A stretch of 64,000 nucleotides of DNA from Engraulis encrasicolus (lineage: Eukaryota; Chordata; Actinopteri; Clupeiformes; Engraulidae), in assembly GCF_034702125.1 (NCBI RefSeq), contig NC_085865.1, positions 51,308,478-51,372,477 of the forward strand, written 5' to 3'. Shown here piece after piece: positions 1 through 10,065 of this stretch. The translations under genes and the position numbers were made by a program. Each line of letters starts with the position of its first letter. Within the stretch, counting starts at the first letter, position 1. The notes under the pieces were generated by a model. It saw nothing but the letters and a program-made list of their open reading frames with translations. It searched no databases and was not told the DNA's origin.

Positions 1-334
1 AGTCCCTGGCGCAATGTTTAGCCACTCTGGCCACAGAGAACATTATTTCCCAAATCACATTCTTGTGACCAGCCGCACCCATTTTTAATATTAATACAAT
101 ATCATATTATGTCCCATGTGTCAAGGTCTGCTTGTTGAAGAGGCTTACAAGTGGAATGTGCCTCATGTGCAGAGCAACAAGGGGGGTGGGGTGGGGTGGG
201 TATTATTGGGTAGGCCTTCGTCTAAGATCTTGTAACCAGCACCACACCCGTAATATCTTTCTGTATGAGGTCATATCTAAAGTAATGATTAATTAATGTA
301 TTATTTAGCAACATCTTATGAGTCATAATATAAG

Positions 335-535
335 TCATGATGACTATGGCATTAGCTAATGTATAAAGAAGAGATATTCCAAGTGTGTTAATATATACTC
401 ACAAAAGATGTTATGCTTAACTAATCATGCTTTGCCCCTTATTCTGCGGTCATGACATTATAATGAGTACTATACCATTAGCTAATGCATGAAGAAGTGA
501 TATTCACAATGTGTTACTATGTACTCAGAGAAGAA
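335..535. repeat. Two-copy tandem unit in left palindrome arm
   Basis: CATTAGCTAATG followed by a TGAAGAAG/TAAAGAAG-like and GATATTC segment occurs at about 350 and again at 477, giving a period of about 127 bp. The mirrored pair is at about 5750-5950 in the right arm. No coding is seen. Confidence 0.6.
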
Positions 536-654
536 CTTCTGATTTACTAACGTTATCAATAAAAACACCAGATTGTGTACAAGTTTTAATAAGCAAAAAT
601 TTAAAACAAGGGATCACACAACAACATACCACAGGCTTACATACATTTATCCAT

Positions 655-657
<3 letters not shown>

Positions 658-745
<88 letters not shown>
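658..745. repeat. (GA)n microsatellite
   Basis: About 88 bp of pure GA dinucleotide in the left palindrome arm. The corresponding place in the right arm holds (GT)n plus a short (CT)n, so the two arms differ here. Confidence 0.95.
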
Positions 746-752
<7 letters not shown>

Positions 753-829
753 AGACAGACCGACCAACCGACACACACAAACACACAGCCATTGTCCTGA
801 AAACGTCCAAAAGGTTAAGTCCATGGTTT

Positions 830-1710
830 ACAGATGCATAGCAAGAGGCATTGTCCTGTACGACACTCCTGTATAACATACTGGGGAGCGCACAAGGTGT
901 TTGGATCCGCAAACCACTGAGTGGTTCACTGTGAAGTGCCTGTAGTCTGTCGCAGCCAATGCACTCCTGTAAGCGCCCCATTGGTCACTGATGACGGTGG
1001 TTCCCGCCGTCTTCTCCTCACCAGCCACAAGACAGGACGTTTCTGGCAGTCACCTACTCCTAATATTCTTAATACCCACTTTTTCTGTCGCCATGTTGCA
1101 CCGGCCCTTCTGTGGTGATACTGCAAATACACAAGAGTAAAGTAAAGCAAGTGAGTAAGTACATTTACCTTATAAAGCACATAAAACAGTACAAAGCTGA
1201 CCAAAGTGATGTACAGATATTAAAAGGAGAAGGGAACAATGTCAGATAAAATTCATGGAGCTTGGCCTGCAAGTTTTTTTTTTAAATATGCAGCACCATG
1301 GGTGACATCATCAAAGTTAAAGGTGGTCCAACAACTGCTGCACTGCTTCTCAGTGGGACCTCTCCAGCCCCCCATGGGAGGTTGAGATGACTGCGGTGCT
1401 TAGTTGCCATTAGGGGGCATTAGTGTACTTTACTTTTTTAATACTAAGGGGGGCGTTGGCAGGCCTATGATGAGGTCAAGTAGGTGTTGGGAGACTCATG
1501 GTGAAGAGAAGGGGGCGTTGGGAGGCTCACCTTGCTATTATTACAACAACTTTCATCAATAGCTGCAAACTCTCAACGATCTCCAACCATTTGACCACGG
1601 CGTCTCAGGTGGCCCTTTATTGCATGATTGCAAATCCACCTGACTGTTCCAGCCATCTTAGACAGTGTCCGGGAACTCCTCGCAACTCCATCCTGCATCT
1701 AAAGCACAAA
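830..1710 (-). pseudogene. Merlin-type transposase pseudogene, left arm copy
   Basis: Minus-strand mirror of the right-arm copy at 4560-5445. Downstream exon (1120 to about 830): residues YHHRRAGATWRQKKWV and, after a frame change, TTVISDQWGAYRSAL and FTVNHS. Upstream exon (about 1710 to 1531): contains the AIDES block with the first catalytic Asp. Between them is a 410-bp intron (1121-1530) with a GTGAGC donor and a TTTACAG acceptor. The order DES, then K-Y-H-H-R-R, then VISDQWGAY, then TVNHS matches the ISXO2/IS1016-like DDE transposases of Merlin elements. Frameshifts and stops make it non-functional. Assignment rests on motif order, not on a database search. Confidence 0.7.
1121..1530 (-). 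other. Intron of left Merlin pseudogene with MITE-like segment
   Basis: Between the two transposase pseudo-exons. About 1340-1528 resembles the MITE family also present at 52589-52826 and near 48995-49183, recognisable by AAGGGGGGCGTTGGCAGGC and a following GATGAGGTCAAG. The mirrored intron is 4735-5142 (408 bp). Confidence 0.6.
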
Positions 1711-1894
1711 ACCTGAAAGAAACTGACCAAAGGCAGAATAGAAAAACTAATGAAACATATAGTCAGTAGACAACACAGCACTGTAGTCTAAAATTCCCTC
1801 GAAAAGACAGCATAACCCCTTCACATTAAACTATTAGAGGCAATTTCTGGCAATATCATTTCTAAAGAAAAATTGTATGGAGTTTAGGACGCTA

Positions 1895-2300
1895 CATCTA
1901 CATCTTGAGAAATGGCCGCCATACTGAATTTTCTTGTAGCGAGTGTTTTTTTTTCCTGAAATGTGACCCTTAGAGAGTATTTCAGCTAAATTCCATGTCT
2001 TTTTTACCAAAGTACGTGGCTTTTACAGTAACCATTAGTAGAAGAGACGACCATCTTGAAAAATGGGCGCCATATTGACTTTAAGTGAGGCCAGCATTTT
2101 TTTTTAAAAAAGTGACCCTTAGTGAGTATTTCAGCCATTTGCATTTTAAACAGAAGTAAAAGGGTTTTAAAAGGGTTTTATTTAATAGCAGTGGCAGCCA
2201 TCTTGAAAAAGGCCGGCTATATTGTGTGGCCAGATTTTTTATTTTAAAAAAGTGACCCTTAGAGAGTTTGCCAAATTCCATGCTTTTATACCAAAGTGTA
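1895..2300. repeat. Tandem repeat, about 135-bp unit, three copies
   Basis: Each unit carries a CATCTTGAAAAATGG-like or GAGAAATGGCCGCC-like start, a T-run, then GTGACCCTTAG and ATTTCAGC or TTGCCAAATTCC. Units begin near 1905, 2050 and 2190. The three units are mirrored at about 3935-4370 in the other arm, so the triplication preceded the arm duplication. Confidence 0.75.
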
Positions 2301-2999
2301 CGATTATGTCACTACGCTGCTCTACTAGTAGATCTAGCAGAAATTCACCCCTCTCAACTCCACTCCACAGGCACACATAGAAGTCACAAGTCCATTGGAG
2401 AGGAGTTCTGCCAGTTCTACTTTACTGGCTGGTAAGCTTACGGTAGTCTTCTTATTTGCTACTGGTTTGTGAATTTTACGCTACCAAAAATGAACACTAG
2501 GAGCTTAAATACAGTATTGCATTTCAGTGGTAGGGCATGACAAGCCACCTCTTCAAGTTTTTTTTTTCTTGGGATGTGTACTACAGGTTGAGATACTGGA
2601 ACAACGCCATAGATTTTGTTTGTCTTGGCCTCACTACTAGGCTAAAAAACAGAGATCTAGAAACACCACAGCAGCATAGTATTTTACTGAATCATTTTTG
2701 TGAAATTGATGAACAAAACATGTATCAAAGCTATTAAATGAAGAACCATGTATTACTTACTGTAGCTGAGTTGCACCATGTGTTTGCTAAACCATTATCC
2801 AAACTACTTCGTTTTAATTGGATTTTTAAGCTACTAAAATGAATATATGAACTACCCGGATGAAATACACTAAATATACGATTAATTATGCAAACTAAAG
2901 TACTTACAGGAGTTGCTTAAACAACCACGTTGAAGGAGAGGCAAAGGGAGCCTTCCGCATCGTTGTAGCATGGTCAAAATGGCTACAACAACGCCTTTG

Positions 3000-3225
3000 C
3001 TCTCACTTTCCTGTTCAACTCACAATAAAAGAGCCGAACAGCTTTTTAATTACATTAGTCCTACCACAACTGTAAATAGTGAACATTGCATGAAAGAAAA
3101 ATCGAAATGCATCTTTTGATTTTCATAATATGCAACAGTCAACAGCATTTGCAATTAAAACTAATGTCATCACCAAGCTATTCGTGGCTTTTATTTTGAC
3201 AAAAGATTTGAACCAGAAGTTGCGA
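3000..3225. other. Palindrome centre
   Basis: The inverted symmetry continues into the centre at lower identity: AAAGAGCCGAACAGCTT near 3030 pairs with AAGCTATTCGTGGCTTTT near 3180, and ATCGAAATGCATC around 3098-3112 sits at the axis. There is essentially no unpaired spacer. A freshly formed palindrome like this is normally unstable; sequence divergence at the centre is what is usually seen in surviving ones. Confidence 0.65.
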
Positions 3226-3934
3226 GCAGGAGCGTTATTGTAGCCATTTCGACCGTTCCACAACGATGCAGACAGCTCTCTTTGTCTCTCCTACAACGTG
3301 CTTGTCCAAGCAACTCCTGTGAGTACTTTATTTTGCATAATTCATCATATTTGTAGTGTATTTCATGCTGGCACTTCATATATTAATTTTAGTAGTTTAA
3401 AAAAACTAATTAAAAACGAAGTAGTTATGGATAGGATAATGGCTGAGCAAACACATGGTGCAACTCAGTAATTCATGGTTCTTCATTTAACAGCATTGAT
3501 ACGTTTTGTAGGCATATGTGTTTGTCTATCATTTTCACAAAAACATATTCAGTAAAATACAAGAAAGACAATGTGCTTTTGTTGTGTTTTTGGATCTCTG
3601 TTTTTTAGCCTAGTGAGGACAAGACAGATTGCTAGCCTGTAGAAATGAAATCTATGGTATTGTTCCTTTATATCAACCTGTAGTGCACATCCCAGTCAAA
3701 AATAAACATGTGAAGAGGTGGCTTATCATGCCCTACCACTGAAATGCAATATACTGTATGTAAGCCCCCCAGTGGTCACTTTTGGAAGCGTAATTTGACA
3801 AACCAGTAGCAAATAAGATTACCAGCCAGAGTAGAACTGGCAGAACTCCTCTCCAATGGACTTGTGACTTCTGTGTGTGCCTGTGGAGGAGAGTTGAAAG
3901 GAGTGAATTTCTGCTAGATCTACTAGTAGAGCAG

Positions 3935-4370
3935 CTTAGTGACATAGTCATACTCTTTGGTATAAAAGCATGGGATTTGGCAAATATATACTCTCTGAGG
4001 GTCACTTTTGTAATAAAATGCTGGCCACACAAAATTGTAATATAGCCGGTATTTTCCAGGATGACTGCTGCTATTGAATGGTTAGTATAAAACCATTTAC
4101 TTTAGTTAAAAATGCAATATGGCTGAAACACTATATGAGGGTAACTTTTTAGAAAAAAATGCTGGCCGCACTTAGTCAATATGGCGCCCATTTTTCAAGA
4201 TGGTCGTCTCTTCTACTAATGGTTACTGTAAAAGCCACGTACTTTGGTAAAAAGACATGGAATTTAGCTGAAATACTCTCTAAGGGTCACACTTCAGGAA
4301 AAAAAACACTCGCCACAAAAAAATTCAGTATGGCGGCCATTTCTCAAGATGTAGATGTAGCGTCCTAAAC
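3935..4370. repeat. Mirror of the 135-bp tandem repeat (right arm)
   Basis: Reverse-complement counterpart of 1895-2300, with three units ending in GGCGGCCATTTCTCAAGATG near 4330. Divergence between the arms is small and mostly substitutions. Confidence 0.75.
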
Positions 4371-4559
4371 TCCATACACTTTTTCTTTAGAAATGATATT
4401 GCCAGAAATTGCCTCTAATAGTTTAATGTGAAGGGGTTATACTGTCTTTTCGAGGGAATTTTAGACTACAGTGCTGTGTTGTCTACTGACTATATGTTTC
4501 ATTATTTTTTCTATTCTGCCTCTGGTCAGTTTCTTTCAGGTTTTGTGCTTTAGGCAGAG

Positions 4560-5445
4560 TGATATGATGCAGGATGGAGTTGTGAGGAGTTCCCGGACAC
4601 TGTCTAAGATGGCTGGAACAGTCAGGTGGATTTGCAATCATGCAATAAAGGCCCACCTGAGACGCCGTGGTCAAATGGTTGGAGATCGTTGAGAGTTTGC
4701 AGCTATTGATGAAAGTTGTTATAATAATAGCAAGGTGAGCCTCCCAACGCCCCCTTCTCTTCACCATGAGTCTCCCAACACCTACTTGACCTCATCATAG
4801 GCCTGTCAAAGCCCCCCTTAGTATTAAAAAGGTAAAGTACACTAATGCCCCCTAATGGCAACTAAGCACAGCAGTCATCTCAACCTCACCTGGGGGGCTG
4901 GAGAGGTCCCACTGAGAAGCAGTACAGCAGTTGTTGGACCACCTTTAACTTTGATGATGTCACCCATGGTGCTGCATATTTTCAAAACACTTGCAGGCCA
5001 ACCTCCATGAATTTGATCTGACATTGTTCCCTTCTCCTTTTAATATCTGTACATCACTTTGGTCAGCTTTGTACTGTTTTATGTGCTTTATAAGTAAAAT
5101 GTACTTACTTACTTGCTTTACTTTACTCTTGTGTATTTACAGTATCACCACAGAAGGGCCGGTGCAACATGGCGACAGAAAAAGTGGGTATTAAGAATAT
5201 TAGGAGTAGGTGACCGCCAGAAACGTCCTGTCTTGTGGCTGGTGAGGAGAAGACGGCGGGAACCACCGTCATCAGTGACCAATGGGGCGCTTACAGGAGT
5301 GCATTGGCTGCGACAGACTACAGGCACTTCACAGTGAAACACTCAGTGGTTTGCGGATCCAAACACCTTGTGCGCTCCCCAGTATGTCATACAGGAGTGT
5401 CTTACAGGACAATGCATCTTGCTATGCATCTGTAAACCATGGACT
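4560..5445 (+). pseudogene. Merlin-type transposase pseudogene, right arm copy
   Basis: Upstream pseudo-exon (about 4560-4734): residues RTLSKMAGTVRWICNH, RRRGQMVGDR, an in-frame TGA, then EFAAIDESCYNNSK with the first catalytic Asp (DES). A splice donor AAG|GTGAGC at 4734/4735 and an acceptor ACAG|TATCAC at 5142/5143 remove 408 bp and join K to Y-H-H-R-R in frame. Downstream pseudo-exon: AGATWRQKKWVLRILGVG, then a frame change near 5235 to TTVISDQWGAYRSAL (second catalytic Asp) and FTVKHS, then another change to FADPNT at 5350. ISXO2-type enzymes have exactly these blocks in this order. Dead by one stop and at least two frameshifts. Transcription would run outwards from the palindrome centre. 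Confidence 0.75.
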
Positions 5446-5474
5446 TAACCTTTTGGACGTTTTCAGGACAATGG

Positions 5475-5480
5475 CTGTGT

Positions 5481-5533
<53 letters not shown>

Positions 5534-5575
5534 GGTTGGTCGGTCTGTCTGTCGCTTTCTCTCTCTCTCTCGCTC
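5475..5575. repeat. (GT)n then short (CT)n
   Basis: About 57 bp of GT followed by GGTCGGTCTGTCTGTCG and a short CT/CGCT tract, occupying the position of the left arm's (GA)n tract. Confidence 0.9.
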
Positions 5576-6010
5576 TCGCTCCCTATGGATAAATGTATGT
5601 AACCCTGTGGTATGTTATTGTGTGATCCCTTGTTTTAAATTTTTGCTTATTAAAACTTGTACACAATCTGGTGTTTTTATTGATAACGTTAGTAAATCAG
5701 AAGTTCTTCTCTGAGTACATAGTAACACATTCTGAATATCACTTCTTCATGCATTAGCTAATGGTATAGTACTCATTATAATGTCATGACCGCAGAATAA
5801 GGGGCAAAGCATGATTAGTTAAGCATAACATCTTTTGTGAGTATATATTAACACACTCGGAATATCTCCTCTTTACACATTAGCTAATGCCATAGTCATC
5901 ATGACTTATAATATGACTCATAAGATGTTGCTAAATAATACATTAATTAATCATTACTTTAGATATGACCTCATACAGAAAGATATTATGGGTGTGGTGC
6001 TGGTTACAAG

Positions 6011-6374
6011 TAGCCTGGTTCCTACCAGACCTCTGTGTGTGTGCTCTGGAGCCCCCTGGTGGCGCTCCAAACACACACATCGGTTTGGGAGCATGTGGCA
6101 GGATTCAATTTCTGGACTCAAAAAATAATGCCAAGCATTTATCGCTTCAATATCACTGGCAGCTCGCATTGAGGAGTCACAGGACATATTATAGACTATA
6201 TTGACGCTTTAGAGATCAACAGGAAACGGTTTTGAAAGAATTTGTTGATATTGAAGCAATAAATGCTGCTATTATTTTTTTGACTGTGGAAATGGAATCC
6301 TGCTACATGCTCCCAGACCTAGTAGTGGAGCTCACAAGCTGTGCGGAACTACAGGTCGGGCAAGAGCCAGGCAA
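6011..6374. mobile_element. 364-bp foldback MITE inserted in right arm only
   Basis: Flanked by direct repeats GGTTACAAG (6002-6010 and 6375-6383). The left arm has the empty site with a single copy (reverse complement near 228-236). The ends are imperfect inverted repeats (TAGCCTGGTTCCTACCAGAC versus the complement TTGCCTGGCTCTTGCCCGAC). Inner halves also pair, for example GGGAGCATGTGGCAGGATTC with its counterpart near 6300, and GCATTTATCGCTTCAATATC with its counterpart near 6250, so most of the element can fold. An 8-9 bp duplication fits hAT (8) or Mutator-like (9) elements; I cannot decide which. Confidence 0.82.
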
Positions 6375-6612
6375 GGTTACAAGATCATCTTAGACAAAGG
6401 CCTACCCAATAATACCCCCCCCCCCCCCTTGCTGCTCTGCATTCACACATGAGGCACATTCCACTTGTTAGCCTCTTCAACAAGCAGACCTTGACACATG
6501 GGACATAATATGATATTGTATTAATATTAAAATGAGTGCGGCTGGTCACAAGAATGTGATGTGGGAAATGATGTTCTCTGTGGCCAGAGTGGCAAAACAT
6601 TGCGCCAGGGAC

Positions 6613-6842
6613 TGTGGGTCCAGAAGAGGCGGCTTCTAGGCTACAGCCAGCAGGTCAACGATATGAAGGTTGCAAGCCCCCTTCCACGTTCAACATCGCA
6701 GAGCCAACGGTGCCCTATCGCAACATCTTCCTGGCACAGTGGTGTCACGCCGCCTTCGTGAGACCACTACCTTGAGAAACGACTGGATCGTGATAAGGCA
6801 GAATTTTTAGCATGGGATTCATTTCCACTATAATTTTGCACT
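6613..6842. other. Unique sequence next to palindrome
   Basis: Begins TGTGGGTCCAGAAGAGG directly after the last paired base. The left-hand partner, if any, is outside the window. No gene or repeat recognised. Confidence 0.4.
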
Positions 6843-6846
6843 TTAA

Positions 6847-7193
6847 AGGGACACTGTGTGAGATTTTTAGTTGTTTATTTCCAGAATTCATGCAGGCCAT
6901 TCACTAATGTTACCTTTTTCATGACTACTTACCACCACCATCAAATTCTAAGTATTCATTATGACTGGAAAAATTGCACTTTTCATACATGAAAAGGGGG
7001 ATCTTCTCCATGGTCTTCCAAAATTAGCCATTTTTAGCTGCAAAAAATGACTCTACTTGGACCATACTAGAAAATATTTGTTTATTACTCAGTAAACGTT
7101 CTTGTAAAGATCAAATTTGGCAACAGGCAGCCCAGTTTCAATTAGCAGCATAGTTGCAGTACCTTTTTTGACCATTTCCTGCACAGTGTCCCT
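6847..7193. mobile_element. TTAA-flanked MITE
   Basis: Terminal inverted repeats AGGGACACTGTG (start) and CACAGTGTCCCT (end), flanked on both sides by TTAA (6843-6846 and 7194-7197). TTAA duplications are typical of piggyBac and Kolobok superfamilies. The 347-bp interior has no coding, so it is non-autonomous. Confidence 0.85.
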
Positions 7194-7299
7194 TTAAATT
7201 TATCTTTCATCTACCATGTTAACTTTACTTCTACACTCAACATCTGCTGCATGCATAAAGTAGGCCAAATCTGTCAATTAATTCCACCCCTTAACAAAG

Positions 7300-7655
7300 G
7301 TCGAATTCATATATGATAAGGATCAATCTGGCAGTGTTAATACATGATATATGAACAGTAGTGTTAATACACAATATATTAACACTTGGACACATGATAT
7401 ATTAACAGCAGTGTTATCAGCAGTGTTAACACATGGTATATTAACACTTGGAACTCACACCATGAATTCACCTGTGACTTGCACAATTAGTTAATAGTCG
7501 GTCATTATGATTCCAAGCAGGACTCCCTTCTCATTACTAGTATATTAACCATCAATGCATATATAAGTCATGTGTTAATTAACCATAAATCATACATTAA
7601 TTCCAACATAATTCCAATATAATCAATGTACCCTTATTGTAAAGTGTTACCAATA
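7300..7655. mobile_element. Half of a GGTAACACTTTACAATAA foldback family member
   Basis: Ends with TTATTGTAAAGTGTTACC and carries CATAAATCATACATTA, GTGTTAATTAACCAT and several TATATTAACACT blocks in the same order as the right arm of the element at 51873-53264. No matching left arm is found, so this is a solo arm or a truncated copy. Repeated CAGTGTTAA...TATATTAAC units occur at 7330-7460. Confidence 0.65.
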
Positions 7656-7824
7656 TTAGGCCATACACCACAGGCCCATAAATAGCTACGCAATGTGGTT
7701 GTAAATAGCGGAGCAGGGTGCACTGTTGTGACCACCCCGCTTTAAACTACCTCTGTCATCACCAATCTGATCTGTCACCTACCCTTTTGTCACCGTCCCA
7801 CACAATACATTTTGCAATGTTAAT

Positions 7825-7897
7825 ATCGGTGAGATTTGAACCTGCAACCCTCTGATCTAAAATCCATCTCCTTACGCGTTGGCCCACTGCTGCCCCT
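7825..7897 (-). repeat. tRNA-like tail of a dispersed repeat
   Basis: Reading the minus strand, GGTTCAAATCTC resembles an RNA polymerase III B box and follows a TAAGGAGATGG segment. The same kind of tail is seen near 45520-45560. It is probably the tRNA-derived end of a SINE or of a repeat that carries one. Low confidence on class. Confidence 0.4.
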
Positions 7898-8249
7898 CTC
7901 ATCCACTCTCTCTGCCGTCCTCCTTCCTGTTCACAGAGCTGTTAGGTGAACCTGCATGCTTCTGCCACCCACTCTCTCTCTTTTCACCCACCGCCTTTGT
8001 GATGAACCCTCTCTGTCATCCTGCCCTCCCCTGCTCCTTCTCCACAGAGCTGAGGGTGGTATCACCAGGGTGACATACAGCTCTGGCAGAGAGATGGTCC
8101 ACCCTTAACAACATCTCTATTGATCTGCTATGCAGCGCTATGTAGTGAGTGGTGCTGGGCTGGGATGTTTGGCAGGAGGGTCTTAATCTGGACGATTTAT
8201 GCTTCAGTTCAAACAGACACTTTCTCACACCTCTGTAGCTGGACAGGTG

Positions 8250-8440
8250 ACCAGGATATTATCCCAATGAGATTGCCATTCAAGTGCAAAGAAATCCCGC
8301 ACACTTTCCATTCCAGCAGCAAACTTTAATTCAACGGCAGTTCTACCGAAGAAGGTCGGATGACCGAAAAGTTGTATTCAAGTTTGCTTCTGGAATGGAC
8401 AGTGTGCAGGATTTCTTTACACTGGGATTTATGCTTCGGA
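8250..8440. repeat. Small inverted-repeat hairpin
   Basis: AAATCCCGCACACTTTCCAT (about 8290) pairs with the region near 8390-8415 (TGGACAGTGTGCAGGATTTC), separated by a loop with GAAGAAGGTCGGATGACCGAAAAG. Similar architecture to the hairpin at 40067-40240, probably a related non-autonomous element. Confidence 0.5.
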
Positions 8441-8753
8441 CATACTGTGTAAGCGCATGCATGTGTGTCTTGTTCGGTTCATCTAGCTCTCCTCTCCTCC
8501 CCGTCAACTCTTTTGTCAGGTGAGATACGCACGTACCTAATTGGATACTCTAAGACAGGTAACTTGCCAGGATACAGCATCATTACCGTCTTCCTTCACA
8601 ACCAAGTGATGGGAGAAAGAAACCATCTCGTTATGCATTTCTACATCTCCCAAGTAGCCATTAAGCACACTTTTCTGCCTTAATTACAAGCTTATGTGTG
8701 ATACGTAATTAAATTTCAATGTTCTGAAAAATCCCGGACTAAAGTTGTTTTAT

Positions 8754-8891
<138 letters not shown>

Positions 8892-8954
8892 CTAGGAAAG
8901 ATGTAAAGTAATACCAGGTGATAATCACCAAGACTCCAGCCTGAGCGGTATCCT

Positions 8955-9140
8955 CAGCTTTACCCATTTCAGTTTGTACATTCATGTGTTTGGAATGAAA
9001 CAGTTTCTGCACAATTATGAACATAAACTTTTAATGGAAACAGCTTTACCCATTTCACTTATAATCGCACATATTTATGTGCTGGGAGTGAGTTTCTGCA
9101 TCTGCGCACAGCATCTGCACAATTATGAACATGAACATTT
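8955..9140. repeat. Imperfect tandem duplication, about 85-105-bp unit
   Basis: CAGCTTTACCCATTTCA recurs at 8956 and 9040, and TCTGCACAATTATGAACAT at about 9006 and 9112. The two copies have diverged by small indels. No coding. Confidence 0.65.
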
Positions 9141-10060
9141 CACATGAAAGCAGACTATTGTAATCAAGGCATTTTTTTTAATTGCCTTTCAAGTCCAGAA
9201 GTCAAACCGCACAGTCAACAATAAAGTAAGTTAAAGTGCAGTTATAGTTATTAGCTTAAGTTTGTCTGAGAACATGCAGCCAATCTGAATTTGCTTTTCA
9301 TTTACACGGTCTCACGATAAGACTTACATACTGTCAGTACACACGTCCATACACTGAAACAGCCCATAAACTACAGTATATAATATTCCCTACTGTTCAT
9401 GGGCCTCAAGGACTCTGCTGAAGCATTGGAATATAAGCCCTTTACAGTACGATGTGCTACTTAATGAAATTTAGTTAAGATTACATCAGTGTTGCTCTGT
9501 ATTCATTACTTTTAGGGCTTTTACTAAATTATGCTGCAATAGAACATACACTATCAGTCAGTATCCATGCAGCCCATATATTTAAAGTGCCACAATAATG
9601 TACGTACATCATCACTTAAGTCTTACAGTAAACATGCAACCTACAGGCCTATCCTAAAGTATGTCACGACAATACATACATATTGTCCAAATAATCAGTC
9701 TGTACACGTGCATCATGTATACAGTATTTTAATCTACAATGGTGATTTCTTTTCTTTGTTCTGTTTTTAAGACTTTTCTTTGTGTTCGTTGTCTGTCGCG
9801 TTAATGCAAGACTAATTCCTTTTGGGGCACTAAATGTTTAATTCATACTAAATCACGTTTTGACGGAGCTTCTGCTGAAAGCTGTGATGTGATTGGTTGG
9901 TTCATTGGTAGGAGTGTGTCTTCTCCTTCTCCTCTGTAGGGCTTGGTCTGTGGAGTCTATTAGCGATAGAAGTGGTATATAGCCTTACAGTGCTTTGGGA
10001 CTGTGCTGTTGTGCATGCGGCAAGCTCTCTCTCTGCTTTAAAAAATGGCCATGCTTCTGG
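9141..10060. other. Unique intronic sequence
   Basis: AT-rich with no open coding of note and no recognised repeat. A diverged internal similarity (CCCATA...CAGTATA phrases near 9365 and 9570) is too weak to call. Confidence 0.4.
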
Positions 10061-10065
10061 GCGTA

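Larger units (their letters stand above)
1..6612. mobile_element. 6.6-kb palindromic (foldback) element
   Basis: The first bases of the window (AGTCCCTGGCGCAATG) are the reverse complement of 6597-6612, and the match can be followed inwards almost without break to a centre near 3108 (TGCAT region). The left arm is about 3.1 kb and the right about 3.5 kb. The difference is mainly one insertion, 6011-6374, plus different microsatellite lengths (GA 658-745 versus GT/CT 5475-5575). Both arms contain the same blocks: tandem AT-rich units, a (GA)/(GT) tract, a Merlin-type transposase pseudogene with an intron, a MITE-like segment inside that intron, and three tandem units carrying AAGATGG-type motifs. 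Because the symmetry starts at base 1, the true outer end may lie left of the window, and no target-site duplication can be judged. Transposase remnants point outwards from the centre. Confidence 0.85.

Noticed and set aside
1..6612. Assembly artefact (reads folded back)
   Set aside because: Arms differ by many substitutions, indels, different microsatellites and one private insertion with a target duplication.
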